From Candidatus Helarchaeota archaeon (GTDB taxonomy: Archaea > Asgardarchaeota > Lokiarchaeia > Helarchaeales > HEL-GB-A): DNA of 18,211 nt. Location: contig JAEOSY010000257.1 of assembly GCA_016840125.1 (NCBI GenBank), forward strand, positions 1 through 18,211, read 5' to 3'. Of the stretch, positions 1 to 8,821 are shown one piece after another. Each line of letters starts with the position of its first letter. Position 1 is the stretch's first letter. The translations under genes and the position numbers were made by a program. The notes under the pieces are model-generated. The model had not been told where the DNA came from. It was given only the letters and a program-made list of their open reading frames with translations, and did not search any database.

Positions 1-167
1 CCATCTGGAGCCGCTATAGTATCTTGGTACGTTCCCGGACCGATGCTGGATGCGGTGCCGACTGACGTTGCATACAATCCCTGGCTCGTAGGAACGAGAA
101 GAAAAAGCGTTAGTATAACCGATAAAGTACCCATCAGCACGAATTTTTTATTCGACAAATTGAGCAA
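1..167 (-). CDS. Secreted or membrane-anchored protein, N-terminus only (partial)
   Basis: On the minus strand an open frame runs off the left edge of the window. It starts with a classic signal peptide: a lysine-containing N-region (NLSNKKF), a hydrophobic core (GTLSVILTLFLLVP) and a plausible cleavage region around SQGLYA. The mature protein begins with a small, Ser/Gly/Thr-rich stretch. I chose the TTG at 167-165 because AGAGG (182-178) lies 10 bases upstream; the same AGAGG precedes the TTG start of the divergent gene at 324. An ATG at 134-132 is the alternative, but it has no ribosome-binding site and would remove the basic N-region. An in-frame stop lies just upstream. Only about 55 codons are visible, so the function cannot be named; an extracellular protein is the safe reading. 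Confidence 0.6.
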   Translation of the reverse strand, partial: MLNLSNKKFVLMGTLSVILTLFLLVPTSQGLYATSVGTASSIGPGTYQDTIAAPD

Positions 168-323
168 TTTTGTTACGCCTCTTTATTTTTATCTATTGAT
201 TGAAATAAAAATAGGTTGTTATAATTTGTAACGATTTTTTTTTTTTGTAGTGATAATTTCCCACAATCTTTATTGTTGTAGAAGGCAATAACATATTTTG
301 ATCATGACTAAGAGGTTTGTGTA
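168..323. promoter_or_regulatory. Divergent intergenic promoter region
   Basis: This AT-rich gap separates the divergent secreted-protein gene and the glycyl radical enzyme gene, so it should carry both promoters. It contains a run of twelve T (235-246) and a TATA-like TTTATTG (268-274) that could drive the rightward gene with a short leader. AGAGG (311-315) lies 8 bases before the TTG at 324 and acts as its Shine-Dalgarno. No clear operator palindrome was found. Confidence 0.4.
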
Positions 324-2888
324 TTGAAAGTGGTAACTACGCATCAGGTTGATTTACATCCCCAAAACCAGATCCACAAGGAACGACTTCTGACTTCAGC
401 TCATTGGTTGTGTATGGAACGTGCAAAATTTTACACCGATTCATTTAGGGAGACAGAGGGAGAGCACCCCTCCATTCGTGCCGTGAAAGCCCTTAGAAAG
501 ACGTTCGAAAATATGACCATTAGGATTTATCCTGAAGAGATTCTGGTCGGGAACCGTTCTTCACGTTTTATCGCACCCCCAATTGCACCAGAACGAGGGG
601 ATATGAATTATGTGCTCGAAAATGTCTTGCCTGAGCTAAAGAGGTTCGGTTATATTATATCCCCCGAACATGAAACCCTCTTATTCGATGAAATTATACC
701 ATTCTGGAAGGGAAAATCGGTCAGGGAGATCAAAGTAGGACGCCTTGATGAGGCAGGTCTGAGTTCAAAACTCAATTTTAGCTTCAAGGAAATTTTGCAC
801 AAGTTACGAGCCTTCAGTGTCAGAGAATTTTTGGAAAAAGTAATGCGTCAAGATAAACCCCCGGAACCTGAGAAGGGAGTATGGGGGAAGTTAAAAAAAT
901 TTTTTGGAATTCTAAAATTACTGGTTAAACTAGTCAATATGTTTGGGGCGATCCAAGGAGGAACGGCAGATAATATAAAAGGTAGAGGGCGCTGTATTGA
1001 CACGCAAGCGCATATTGTTGCAGGTCATGCAAATGTACTCCGACAAGGGTTCAAAGAGATTAAAGAACGGGCCCTGCAACGAATGGAAGGTGTTGAGACT
1101 GAGGATCAACGTAACTTTTTACAATCGGTAGCAATTATTTGCGATGCAATGCGGGATTTCAGCCTTCGCTTTGCAAAACTAGCGCAATCAAAAGCAGAAA
1201 AAGAGAAAGACTCTGAAAGAAAAGAAGAACTGTTAGAAATTGCTCGAATTTGTGAGAAGGTTCCATGGAATCCTCCAGAGAGTTTCCATGAGGCTTTACA
1301 AGCGCATTGGTTTACGCAGAACGCTATTATAATTTCTTATGGTGCCGGGAGCGGAATTACACCCGGTCGAGTCGATCAATTCCTATTTCCCTATTATAAA
1401 CAAGACATAGAATCTGGAAAAATTACTGAGGCTGAAGCGCTACGCCTCATCGAGGAGTATATTATCAAAATTAACAATAACGTGGTGATTTGGCCTAATA
1501 TTTTAGGAGTAAATTTGAATCACCTTGGGTCAGACATTGAAAATATCACGCTTGGGGGCGTCACCCGAGAAGGTGAGGACGCGGTTAATGATCTGACTTA
1601 TATGTTCATTGAGGGGTTGAGAAATACAAAGTTAGCCACCTCAGCTTCATTTCGGATCTCGAAAAAATCACCAAAAAAGTTTATCAGAAAAGTATCTGAG
1701 CTACATCGGGAGTTGAATGGACCTGCATTCTTCAATGATGATATTGCAGTTCCTACCCTCATGAATGATGGCTATGAGCTCAAAGCAGCCCGCGATTATT
1801 GTGTCGTGGGGTGTGTTGAACCCAATGGGAGTGGTGATACCTTCGGAGCAACAGGGGGTTCGAAAATTTACTTCCCCACCATCCTTGATCTTGTTTTCAA
1901 CCGAGGAAAAACCAGCTTTTTCGGGAATTTTGACACAATCGATACGGGGGATCCTATTGACTTTAAAACGTTTGATGAGTTCATGGCAGCGTATTATAAA
2001 CAGATGGAATGCATGACGGCGATGTGTGCAGAAGCGACAAACATTCGGGATGATATTTGGGCTGAATTTTACCATAATCCCTTAATTGCAGCGACTATAG
2101 ATGGCTGTATTGAAGAAGCACAAGATATGACGGTTGGAAGTGCAACTTATAACTTTGGAGCAGTCGGAGCTGGCGGTTTAGCGACCGCAGTGGATTCGCT
2201 GGCAGCAATTAAGAAGTTTGTTTATGAGGATAAAAAAGTTGAAATGAAGGATATCGTGTATGCGGTGCAGCATAATTTCAAACGCAAGGAACGGTTAAGA
2301 CAAATCCTCAGCAACGGTCCGAAGTTTGGAAATGACGATGACTATGTGGACTCCATTGCCGTAGAATTAGTGGATATATTTTGTACATCCGTTGCCAGCC
2401 ATAAGCGCAGCCGCGGAGGACATTACAAGGGCAGCCTCATTTCATATGGACTCAACGTGTATGAGGGCGCCATGGAACCCGCAACGCCAAATGGGCGAAG
2501 AGCTGCTGAGCCCCTGTCAAATAGCATTTCCCCGAGTAATGGGGCGGAGTTGAATGGTCCAACCGCAGCTTTGAACTCAGTCGCCAAGATAGATCATACC
2601 AAAATTGGCTTTGGAAACTCGCTCAATATGAAATTTCCACTGACCTACCTTCAATCAGAGAAGGGGCTTGAGACCTTTGAAAATCTCATCTTAGGATATT
2701 TTGACCAAGGAGGTTATCATGTGCAGTTTAATGTGATCGGTGCAGAGACACTCCGGGATGCCCAAATACATCCAGAAAACTACGCAGATTTGGTTGTGCG
2801 GGTCTCAGGGTATGCCGCCTACTTCACTCGACTCGGACGGAAAATCCAAGACGATATCATCGAGCGTACTGAATTCTGTAGTTGTTAA
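324..2888 (+). CDS. Glycyl radical enzyme, dehydratase/lyase class (PFL-like fold)
   Basis: Oxygen-sensitive radical enzyme of the pyruvate formate-lyase superfamily, 854 residues, the usual length. The PFL domain covers most of the chain; the active-site loop reads GCVEPN with thiyl Cys497 and Glu499. The C-terminal glycyl radical loop is RVSGYAAYF with Gly829. The Cys-x-Glu motif is typical of eliminating GREs (glycerol/diol dehydratases, choline and isethionate lyases, arylacetate decarboxylases). True PFL has two adjacent cysteines, so formate production from pyruvate is unlikely. The substrate cannot be read from sequence. Residues about 145-225 look like an insertion, including a basic amphipathic stretch (184-210). 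The start is TTG at 324: an in-frame stop (309-311) lies upstream and AGAGG is well spaced. The radical SAM activating enzyme usually encoded next door is absent from this window. Confidence 0.9.
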   Translation: MKVVTTHQVDLHPQNQIHKERLLTSAHWLCMERAKFYTDSFRETEGEHPSIRAVKALRKTFENMTIRIYPEEILVGNRSSRFIAPPIAPERGDMNYVLENVLPELKRFGYIISPEHETLLFDEIIPFWKGKSVREIKVGRLDEAGLSSKLNFSFKEILHKLRAFSVREFLEKVMRQDKPPEPEKGVWGKLKKFFGILKLLVKLVNMFGAIQGGTADNIKGRGRCIDTQAHIVAGHANVLRQGFKEIKERALQRMEGVETEDQRNFLQSVAIICDAMRDFSLRFAKLAQSKAEKEKDSERKEELLEIARICEKVPWNPPESFHEALQAHWFTQNAIIISYGAGSGITPGRVDQFLFPYYKQDIESGKITEAEALRLIEEYIIKINNNVVIWPNILGVNLNHLGSDIENITLGGVTREGEDAVNDLTYMFIEGLRNTKLATSASFRISKKSPKKFIRKVSELHRELNGPAFFNDDIAVPTLMNDGYELKAARDYCVVGCVEPNGSGDTFGATGGSKIYFPTILDLVFNRGKTSFFGNFDTIDTGDPIDFKTFDEFMAAYYKQMECMTAMCAEATNIRDDIWAEFYHNPLIAATIDGCIEEAQDMTVGSATYNFGAVGAGGLATAVDSLAAIKKFVYEDKKVEMKDIVYAVQHNFKRKERLRQILSNGPKFGNDDDYVDSIAVELVDIFCTSVASHKRSRGGHYKGSLISYGLNVYEGAMEPATPNGRRAAEPLSNSISPSNGAELNGPTAALNSVAKIDHTKIGFGNSLNMKFPLTYLQSEKGLETFENLILGYFDQGGYHVQFNVIGAETLRDAQIHPENYADLVVRVSGYAAYFTRLGRKIQDDIIERTEFCSC

Positions 2889-2902
2889 AAAAGAGATTCT
2901 TA

Positions 2903-3448
2903 TTATTCGACTATTTTCTTCTTAAAAACCGTATAAACGCTGGTTTTGAAAATCTTAGATTTAAAGTGAGAAGGAATCAATTTTTTGATTTTATCAATTA
3001 ATTCAACTTGGATGCGGTTATGAAAAGCAATCTCCAAATCTAATGAGGGATCACATTTATGAAGGAAAATGGAAAAATCAACTTTTTTCTCGGAATTTTG
3101 AATAGCCTTAATGAGATCTGCCAGATAGTTTAATGCTAATTCGAATCGTTCGGCATCTTGGGTATCGATAACATAAATCAATCTGTCAACATCAACAAGA
3201 TATTCATCCAATTTCCCGAAATAATCACTACGATATGCTTCTTGCCCCCCAAAGTCCCAAACGTTAAATTTCATATACGGATCATCGTCGATATTAATGA
3301 TATCTAACCCCTGTGTAGGTTTTATTGAACAGAAATCTAAAAGATTTGCCTTTTTAGTTAAACTGAGGATAATGGACGTTTTTCCAGCGTTGTCAAGACC
3401 CATTACCATGAGTTTTGTGACATTTTTCGACAATTTTAACGCCTTCAC
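2903..3448 (-). CDS. Arf/Rag-like small GTPase
   Basis: A 181-residue Ras-superfamily GTPase. Visible motifs: G1 P-loop GLDNAGKTS (17-25), G2 Thr45 in PTQG, G3 WDFGGQE (64-70) with the catalytic-type Gln69, G4 HKCD (130-133) and G5 KTSV (168-171). GLDNAGKT and WDxGGQ are Arf-like, while HKxD instead of NKxD is characteristic of Rag/Gtr GTPases, so it sits between these eukaryotic families, as many Asgard GTPases do. The protein ends only ten residues after G5, so the usual last helix is short or missing. No lipidation cysteine is visible. The start is GTG at 3448; no Shine-Dalgarno is obvious, which fits a leaderless or short-leader transcript. It converges on the glycyl radical enzyme gene with a 14-base gap and diverges from the receptor-like gene at 3577, the more likely functional partner. 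Confidence 0.88.
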   Translation of the reverse strand: MKALKLSKNVTKLMVMGLDNAGKTSIILSLTKKANLLDFCSIKPTQGLDIINIDDDPYMKFNVWDFGGQEAYRSDYFGKLDEYLVDVDRLIYVIDTQDAERFELALNYLADLIKAIQNSEKKVDFSIFLHKCDPSLDLEIAFHNRIQVELIDKIKKLIPSHFKSKIFKTSVYTVFKKKIVE

Positions 3449-3576
3449 TGTAATTTGTTTATTATCTCTAAATATTGGCTCAAAAAGATATTCACAATAA
3501 TTGCTTTAACACTTTAATTATAGAAGACTCTTTTTTTAATTCATATATACTTGAGAATCCAAATGTAGATGATAAA
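3449..3576. promoter_or_regulatory. Divergent promoter between GTPase and receptor-like gene
   Basis: This 128-base AT-rich gap must drive both genes. A TATA element (CATATATAC, 3543-3551) lies about 30 bases before the ATG at 3577, so the rightward transcript would be leaderless or nearly so. On the minus strand AATATTTAG (3475-3467) sits about 20-25 bases from the GTG at 3448, compatible with a leaderless GTPase transcript. Shared regulation is possible but no operator was recognised. Confidence 0.45.
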
Positions 3577-6500
3577 ATGAAAATTAAAAAAATGTTACAA
3601 AATATAGTGTTGATTTTTTTGATTTTATCACCATTATTCGCTTATGGAATTATTATTTCGCAATATTCTTCAAATCAAATTATTTTAAGTCAGAATAATG
3701 ATATCCCTAATGGGGAGGGGATAAAGTTCGAAACAAACGAGCATGTTAGCTCGTTTGATGGGAAAATTTCAGGTATTGGAAGGGCTACAAATATCTCTTT
3801 AAGTTGTAATAATTCTGGAGTTCAAGGACAACTAATTGTGGGTGGAACTTTGGGGATTTTTGTTCCAGACCCTTGGTCGATATATTATACCAATTTAACT
3901 GTCACGGGTATTGTTCTACCTCCCCTTGTAGTTGAGGACTCTATTTCTACAAGTTATGAGGACATCAAAGGTGTTCCATATGGAATGCAGTTTAATGTGA
4001 CCAAGAGCGCTAATCTAACTAACCTTTCAATTTATGTTTATGACATTCATAAAGTTAATAGATTCGATGTCTTAATCTATAATTCAACACTCCAAGCATC
4101 TCAACCTGCGCCAGATGTACTATTGTACAATGAAACTATTCAAAATTTTGATGATACGCTTGATATGTCTTGGTATAATATTACACTGGCATCATCTGTT
4201 ACTTTGGATCCCTCAGAAACCTATAATAATGCCTTTTTTGTAGTTCTATATACGGAAGTGGGGCCAGGAGGAAAATTTCAATGGGGATATGAATTAGACA
4301 GTGTAGGAGGAGATAATGGGTCAGCTTATAGTTATTCAATGCCAAATTGGGTATTACAACCATGGGATTTTAATATAAAGCTGACATTTGAGGATACCTT
4401 AAAATCTGCATCCGAAATTGATTTGAGAATCAATGGGACCTTAGTTACCGATAAAAACATCAATGATGGGGAATGGATTTCTTCCGGAATTTATTCAGGA
4501 ACAAATGGATCAGTAATTTTTGAATTTACCGCAAATATTTCAGTTTTATTTTCGGTAAATTGGTTCTTTTCTTACAATTCAACATTCATAAATGCAGTAA
4601 ATACGAATTTTGAAGGTTTTGCAACGGATGAGATTATTTTCTGGAATGCGTCCTATGAAGCTACCTTCGTTGGAGGCGCAACTGATAATCAATTGGAATT
4701 TGACATACCTAAATGGAAAGCCATTATAAATGTATGGAAAAATCAAACTCTTCATAATCAGTGGAATTGGAGCGATACTGGATCAGCTCTGAAAGTTACA
4801 ATATGGAATGCAAGCAATACTTTATGGATAATTGAATGTAATGATACAAACTATGTTGAGAATGTCTTTGCAAAACGTTCGGGTATTATCGTCTCAGATG
4901 TGAATAGTACTGATGCAATCGAGATTTATGGAAATTTTACAAAGTTCTTAGATAGCGGGGATGCTAACTTAACTTTTTTTCCCTTGCAAGCTAATTATAA
5001 TGATACGATTGGAGAGTCAATTAGTCTTAATAAAACCATTAAATTTAGTCCAGCTTGGATACCAGCAAATACCTCAATTAGTTCATTTTCTGATGCAAAA
5101 TTACAAGTAACATGGTTTAATGGAACGGCGGCTGGGATTAATGTGACGACATTAATAGTGCATAGCGTTCCTACAAATATAGTTTATAAAACGCATACAC
5201 CAAACGTGGAGTCCGGACAATCAATCATCGCCTCTGTAGAATTTTTCAATAATTATACTGGTTTGCCCATGACAAGTCCTTCACTTTTAGTTAAAAATAG
5301 CACCGATGGTACGACCTGGCCTGCACCTTTCCAGATTTCCAACGATTATTTGAATGGAACATATGAGATCGAAATATTAACATTAGGAGTAGCGAATGGA
5401 TTGCACTACTTTTCAATTAATTTATCAAAACCAATGTATCTCTCTGATGAAGTTTTCAATCTCAGTGTGGTAATTGGTGGTACAGCTTCCAATATTAGCG
5501 TCACAGCACCGAATTGTAGAGGATTAATTCCAATAAATCAATCATATGCTATAGCTAATCCAGCCCCATATCATAATGCTAGTGTTAAGGTAACGGTCCA
5601 TTATTTTAGTAATGACACCCTAGAGCCCCTCAGTAACGCAATAATAACTGGGACTTGGTTAGGGGGGGGTCCAGATATAAGTTGGATTCCAGCCTTTTTT
5701 GGTTATTATAATATCACAATTGATGTAACAGGTTTTAAATCAAATACAAATCATACTTTAAAGATTTCAATTCAGCAAGCGGGCTATACTAAAGCAGACT
5801 TATACATAATAGTCGCTATTAAGAAGTTACCTACGATTATAGTACCTTTGGAAACTTCTTATTCACATTATATAGAAGAATTAGTCACGATTTTTGCAGT
5901 TTATGAAGATATCTTTAACGATGAGTCTATTTCTACAGTGTATAGTTTGAGCGGTAATTTCACAATTAAAATAGGAAATTTAATTGATAATATGAGTCTG
6001 TTATCGCCCATCTTAGGTTTATATAAGTATGATCTAGATTTAGCCAGTGTAGGTCTTTCGGAAGGAGTTACCTATAATATTACATTTTGTGCATTTTCAT
6101 CAGAACATGAATTTGCATCAAAAAATGTTTCTATTTATATAATTCCGAAAGCCGAGGTTGATTTAGAGCTTCTAGGTGTCCCAAATATTGTTTTCGCAGG
6201 AGCACGTTTTAAAGTCTACGCCAATCTGACTATTCAAGGTGGGGACCCTTTAAACGACGTACCCGTTACATTTAGAGTGAGACTTGAAGATCCGGGATCC
6301 ACCGAGACCCCATATATTCAAGTAACTAACGGTACTGGATTTGCGGAATTAGAAATTTTTGCTAACCCCGCATTTAGTAATATTAGCATAAGTGTTGAAT
6401 ATTTTGGGAATGTAAGCGTACAAAATATAACTATTTATTCAGCTAAGATCCCTATACTTACGTTAAATAGCTCCATCTCCTTAAATCCTATCTCAGGGGA

Positions 6501-7575
6501 AATCGTAGAAGGAGCAGTTGTAGAATTTAGTGCAAATTTACTCGTCAATGGATCGCCTTTTGCAGGGGAACTAGTTACATTTGAATTTTCATTCAATGGA
6601 GCAAGTACTCCACAGACTATTAAGACTGGAATCACCGATTCAACAGGAACTGCCACAGTCAGCTTAACAATACCTTCAGGAGTGAGTAGCATAAAGGTAA
6701 CGGCGAAGTATGATGGCCCTGTCCATGTGAATGGAGATAGTTCGGATTTAGAAATGTCAGTTATTTCTCAACTCGAACAATTTTGGAGATTATCTCCCTT
6801 CTGGCTTGCTCCGATTGGAGCAGTTACTGGAGTAGCATTGGTGTATAAGTACGTGTATAAACGTCGAAAAATTCGTGTGTTGCATCAACAATGGGATAAA
6901 TCAGTTGAAAAGTTCTCTGATATCTCAAATATGGATTATCTAATGATTTTAAAGGGAGAAACAGGAGTTTCGTTGTACAATTACTCATTTAAAGCAGAGG
7001 AGTTGGATTATCAATTGATGAGCGGCTTTTTAGCGGCCATTTCAACCTTCCAAAAAGAACTGGGAATTAAAGAGAAGAAGGCGCCAATTGAAACAGGAGA
7101 ATGGGAGATCTCATACCAAAATTTTAATATTTATGGTATTAATCGGGAATTTGTGCAATTTGTCCTGATCTTAGAAGGTCCAATTTCTTATAATTTAAAA
7201 TCAAGGTTTCTTAAATTTGCAATGGATGTTGAACGGAAATATAATCTCGAATTCATGAGATTTCGTGGAAACGTTACTGTATTCAAGCCTATTGATTCTC
7301 TTGTATTACAATATTTCGACCGCTCAATTACTTTACCCCACGTTAGTGTCGATCTTTCAACAGACCAGCGCAAGAAATTGTCGGATTTAGAACACAGGCT
7401 CTATAATTTAGGTGCACATATGACTAACGACCAAGGATATTTCTATATTCAACACTTGATTGAAAATGCAATGGATATGTTAGGTGAGGACAAGGGACAT
7501 ATTATTGATACAGTCTATAGTTTGGTAGCGAAAAGATGTTTCACATCTTCCAGAGCCTCGTTGCTTTTGGATTAA
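3577..7575 (+). CDS. Large single-pass receptor-like protein with longin-like cytoplasmic domain
   Basis: A 1332-residue type I membrane protein. A signal peptide (MKIKKMLQNIVLIFLILSPL, 1-20) is followed by about 1050 extracellular residues, rich in Asn-x-Ser/Thr sequons and in beta-strand repeats resembling Ig-like modules. The clearest such modules are the last two before the membrane. One transmembrane helix (about 1075-1092, FWLAPIGAVTGVALVYKYVY) is followed by KRRK, giving a cytoplasmic C-terminus. The cytoplasmic part (about 1119-1260) matches the protein encoded at 14170: compare GVSLYNYSFK and FLAAISTFQKEL with GISVYHKAVI and FLRAINTFGKEL. This alternation suggests a longin/roadblock-like fold. 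A helical tail ends the protein. I chose ATG 3577 because it starts the signal peptide and lies about 30 bases from a TATA box; an upstream in-frame TTG (3475) would bury the signal. The ligand is unknown. Confidence 0.8.
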   Translation: MKIKKMLQNIVLIFLILSPLFAYGIIISQYSSNQIILSQNNDIPNGEGIKFETNEHVSSFDGKISGIGRATNISLSCNNSGVQGQLIVGGTLGIFVPDPWSIYYTNLTVTGIVLPPLVVEDSISTSYEDIKGVPYGMQFNVTKSANLTNLSIYVYDIHKVNRFDVLIYNSTLQASQPAPDVLLYNETIQNFDDTLDMSWYNITLASSVTLDPSETYNNAFFVVLYTEVGPGGKFQWGYELDSVGGDNGSAYSYSMPNWVLQPWDFNIKLTFEDTLKSASEIDLRINGTLVTDKNINDGEWISSGIYSGTNGSVIFEFTANISVLFSVNWFFSYNSTFINAVNTNFEGFATDEIIFWNASYEATFVGGATDNQLEFDIPKWKAIINVWKNQTLHNQWNWSDTGSALKVTIWNASNTLWIIECNDTNYVENVFAKRSGIIVSDVNSTDAIEIYGNFTKFLDSGDANLTFFPLQANYNDTIGESISLNKTIKFSPAWIPANTSISSFSDAKLQVTWFNGTAAGINVTTLIVHSVPTNIVYKTHTPNVESGQSIIASVEFFNNYTGLPMTSPSLLVKNSTDGTTWPAPFQISNDYLNGTYEIEILTLGVANGLHYFSINLSKPMYLSDEVFNLSVVIGGTASNISVTAPNCRGLIPINQSYAIANPAPYHNASVKVTVHYFSNDTLEPLSNAIITGTWLGGGPDISWIPAFFGYYNITIDVTGFKSNTNHTLKISIQQAGYTKADLYIIVAIKKLPTIIVPLETSYSHYIEELVTIFAVYEDIFNDESISTVYSLSGNFTIKIGNLIDNMSLLSPILGLYKYDLDLASVGLSEGVTYNITFCAFSSEHEFASKNVSIYIIPKAEVDLELLGVPNIVFAGARFKVYANLTIQGGDPLNDVPVTFRVRLEDPGSTETPYIQVTNGTGFAELEIFANPAFSNISISVEYFGNVSVQNITIYSAKIPILTLNSSISLNPISGEIVEGAVVEFSANLLVNGSPFAGELVTFEFSFNGASTPQTIKTGITDSTGTATVSLTIPSGVSSIKVTAKYDGPVHVNGDSSDLEMSVISQLEQFWRLSPFWLAPIGAVTGVALVYKYVYKRRKIRVLHQQWDKSVEKFSDISNMDYLMILKGETGVSLYNYSFKAEELDYQLMSGFLAAISTFQKELGIKEKKAPIETGEWEISYQNFNIYGINREFVQFVLILEGPISYNLKSRFLKFAMDVERKYNLEFMRFRGNVTVFKPIDSLVLQYFDRSITLPHVSVDLSTDQRKKLSDLEHRLYNLGAHMTNDQGYFYIQHLIENAMDMLGEDKGHIIDTVYSLVAKRCFTSSRASLLLD

Positions 7576-7577
7576 TG

Positions 7578-7585
7578 AAAAAAAA
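7578..7585 (-). terminator. Oligo-T terminator after iron-sulfur gene
   Basis: On the minus strand eight T follow CC within 13 bases of the stop codon of the upstream iron-sulfur gene. Archaeal RNA polymerase terminates at oligo-T tracts without needing a hairpin. The same C-then-T arrangement recurs behind other minus-strand genes here. Confidence 0.5.
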
Positions 7586-7590
7586 GGAAA

Positions 7591-8748
7591 TTAGGACATC
7601 AGAAGTTCGCTCAACATTTTCATGAACATCTTCTTCCCGATTAATTTTTTATTAGGGGGGACGATATTATGGATCTTTTCCAGCGTGATCGCGTTTTTGG
7701 GACAGTTGGAGGCGCAAAGTCCACATCCAATGCAAACCGCAGAATCTATCACCATCTGCCCCTCTTTGGGGTGGGAAATAGCGTCCATAGGGCATTTTTT
7801 AATACACGTTTCACATTCGACACAAGTTTCAAGATCGATTTTTGGTTTGAAATTAGATGGAATTGCGGATTTGTAACCCAGATCCTTAGCAGGCATTAGA
7901 GCACCACAATGGCAAGGGCAGCAGTTGCAAATAAACCATAAGTGTTCGCCTCCTTTGGAGTTTGATGTTAGGTGGACGAGTCCAGCCTTTTCTGTTTTCT
8001 TCAGATAATCAATGGCTTCTTCTCTTGTGGCTAAGGGTTTGGCCCAACCCATAGATACTGCACCGCGGGCACCCCTGCCTGTCATGAAACAGCCCATTTC
8101 AGCGGGAGCGCAGTCACACGGTTCGCCGTTCATTTCCCCAATTAGCCGACATTGGCAAGGGACATACGCCCAGTAGTCATTATTGTTGATTAAATCTTCG
8201 ACCAGCTCGTATGGAAGAACTTTAGATTCAGAGGTTGCGGTTTCATCTATTTTAATCAGTTTCTCTTTAGTTTCAATTGGTAAAAGTGGGCGAAACATTT
8301 CAAACTCTTTATCGAACAGTCGTAGGTTTTGAGCTTCAAGCTCTCCAACATGTTTGAAAAGCCATCGAAAAATAGTACTGGCTTTTTGAAGATTCTCAGG
8401 GGTATCTGTTCGAGCCACAAAGTAAGCTTCGAAGATGCCTGGTGCGAGGGGTTCAAGTCCATAACCGTTTTTAGTTAGGCTGACGGTTTTTTTCTTTGTA
8501 GTCTTCTTTAATATTTTTTTAATTGCCCGCTTTTCCATACCAGTTTTTTCAGCCAGCTCGTTCAACGTAATCCGTTCTCCAGTTTGGGGAAAATGCGATA
8601 ATATTTTTATAGTTTCTTCTTCGGGCCAGAAAACTTTCAGCAACTCAATGATCTTTACATGTTTCGGCGCATGCAAAGGTCCAATTTCGAGTTTCTGACG
8701 TACAATATCGTAATAGTCCAGATCCGATTTCAATTTAACTTTAGACAT
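7591..8748 (-). CDS. Multi-cluster iron-sulfur protein with winged-helix-like N-terminus (paralog 1)
   Basis: A 385-residue cytoplasmic protein of a family widespread in strict anaerobes and usually annotated as 4Fe-4S dicluster protein. Residues about 30-110 look like a winged helix (LNELAEKTGMEKRAIKKIL) followed by the family's LAPGIFEAYF segment. Then come the conserved cysteine blocks CQCR (198-201), Cys211/213 and GCFMTG (Cys220), then ICNCCPCHCG (Cys274-281). Two ferredoxin clusters end the core: Cys309/312/315/319 and Cys339/342/345/349. Electron transfer is the likely role; partner and reaction are unknown. The N-terminal fold may be a relic or a protein-contact module rather than a DNA binder. 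ATG 8748 is preceded by a weak GTGA. It lies downstream of paralog 2 in the same direction, with a 120-base gap, so separate promoters are possible. Confidence 0.8.
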   Translation of the reverse strand: MSKVKLKSDLDYYDIVRQKLEIGPLHAPKHVKIIELLKVFWPEEETIKILSHFPQTGERITLNELAEKTGMEKRAIKKILKKTTKKKTVSLTKNGYGLEPLAPGIFEAYFVARTDTPENLQKASTIFRWLFKHVGELEAQNLRLFDKEFEMFRPLLPIETKEKLIKIDETATSESKVLPYELVEDLINNNDYWAYVPCQCRLIGEMNGEPCDCAPAEMGCFMTGRGARGAVSMGWAKPLATREEAIDYLKKTEKAGLVHLTSNSKGGEHLWFICNCCPCHCGALMPAKDLGYKSAIPSNFKPKIDLETCVECETCIKKCPMDAISHPKEGQMVIDSAVCIGCGLCASNCPKNAITLEKIHNIVPPNKKLIGKKMFMKMLSELLMS

Positions 8749-8821
8749 AAGGAATTCACTTCTTGTTATTAGAAATTAGAGAGGGATTATTATTTAATTT
8801 TAGCTTGATTTAAGGGAATTC

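Noticed and set aside
43..231. 62-residue plus-strand frame
   Set aside because: It lies antisense to a minus-strand signal-peptide-bearing frame with a better start; its protein shows no domain character.
235..246. Run of twelve T as a terminator
   Set aside because: No plus-strand gene ends before it inside the window and it lies in a divergent promoter gap; more likely a promoter-associated or simple homopolymer tract.
1701..2075. 124-residue frame antisense to the glycyl radical enzyme
   Set aside because: It is a shadow of a strongly conserved coding region that includes the active-site cysteine loop.
324..2888. Assignment as pyruvate formate-lyase
   Set aside because: The active site has a single Cys in GCVE rather than the adjacent Cys-Cys pair of true PFL.
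3475..3576. Upstream TTG start for the receptor-like protein
   Set aside because: It would put 34 polar residues before a clean signal peptide and overlaps the promoter region; ATG 3577 fits the TATA spacing.
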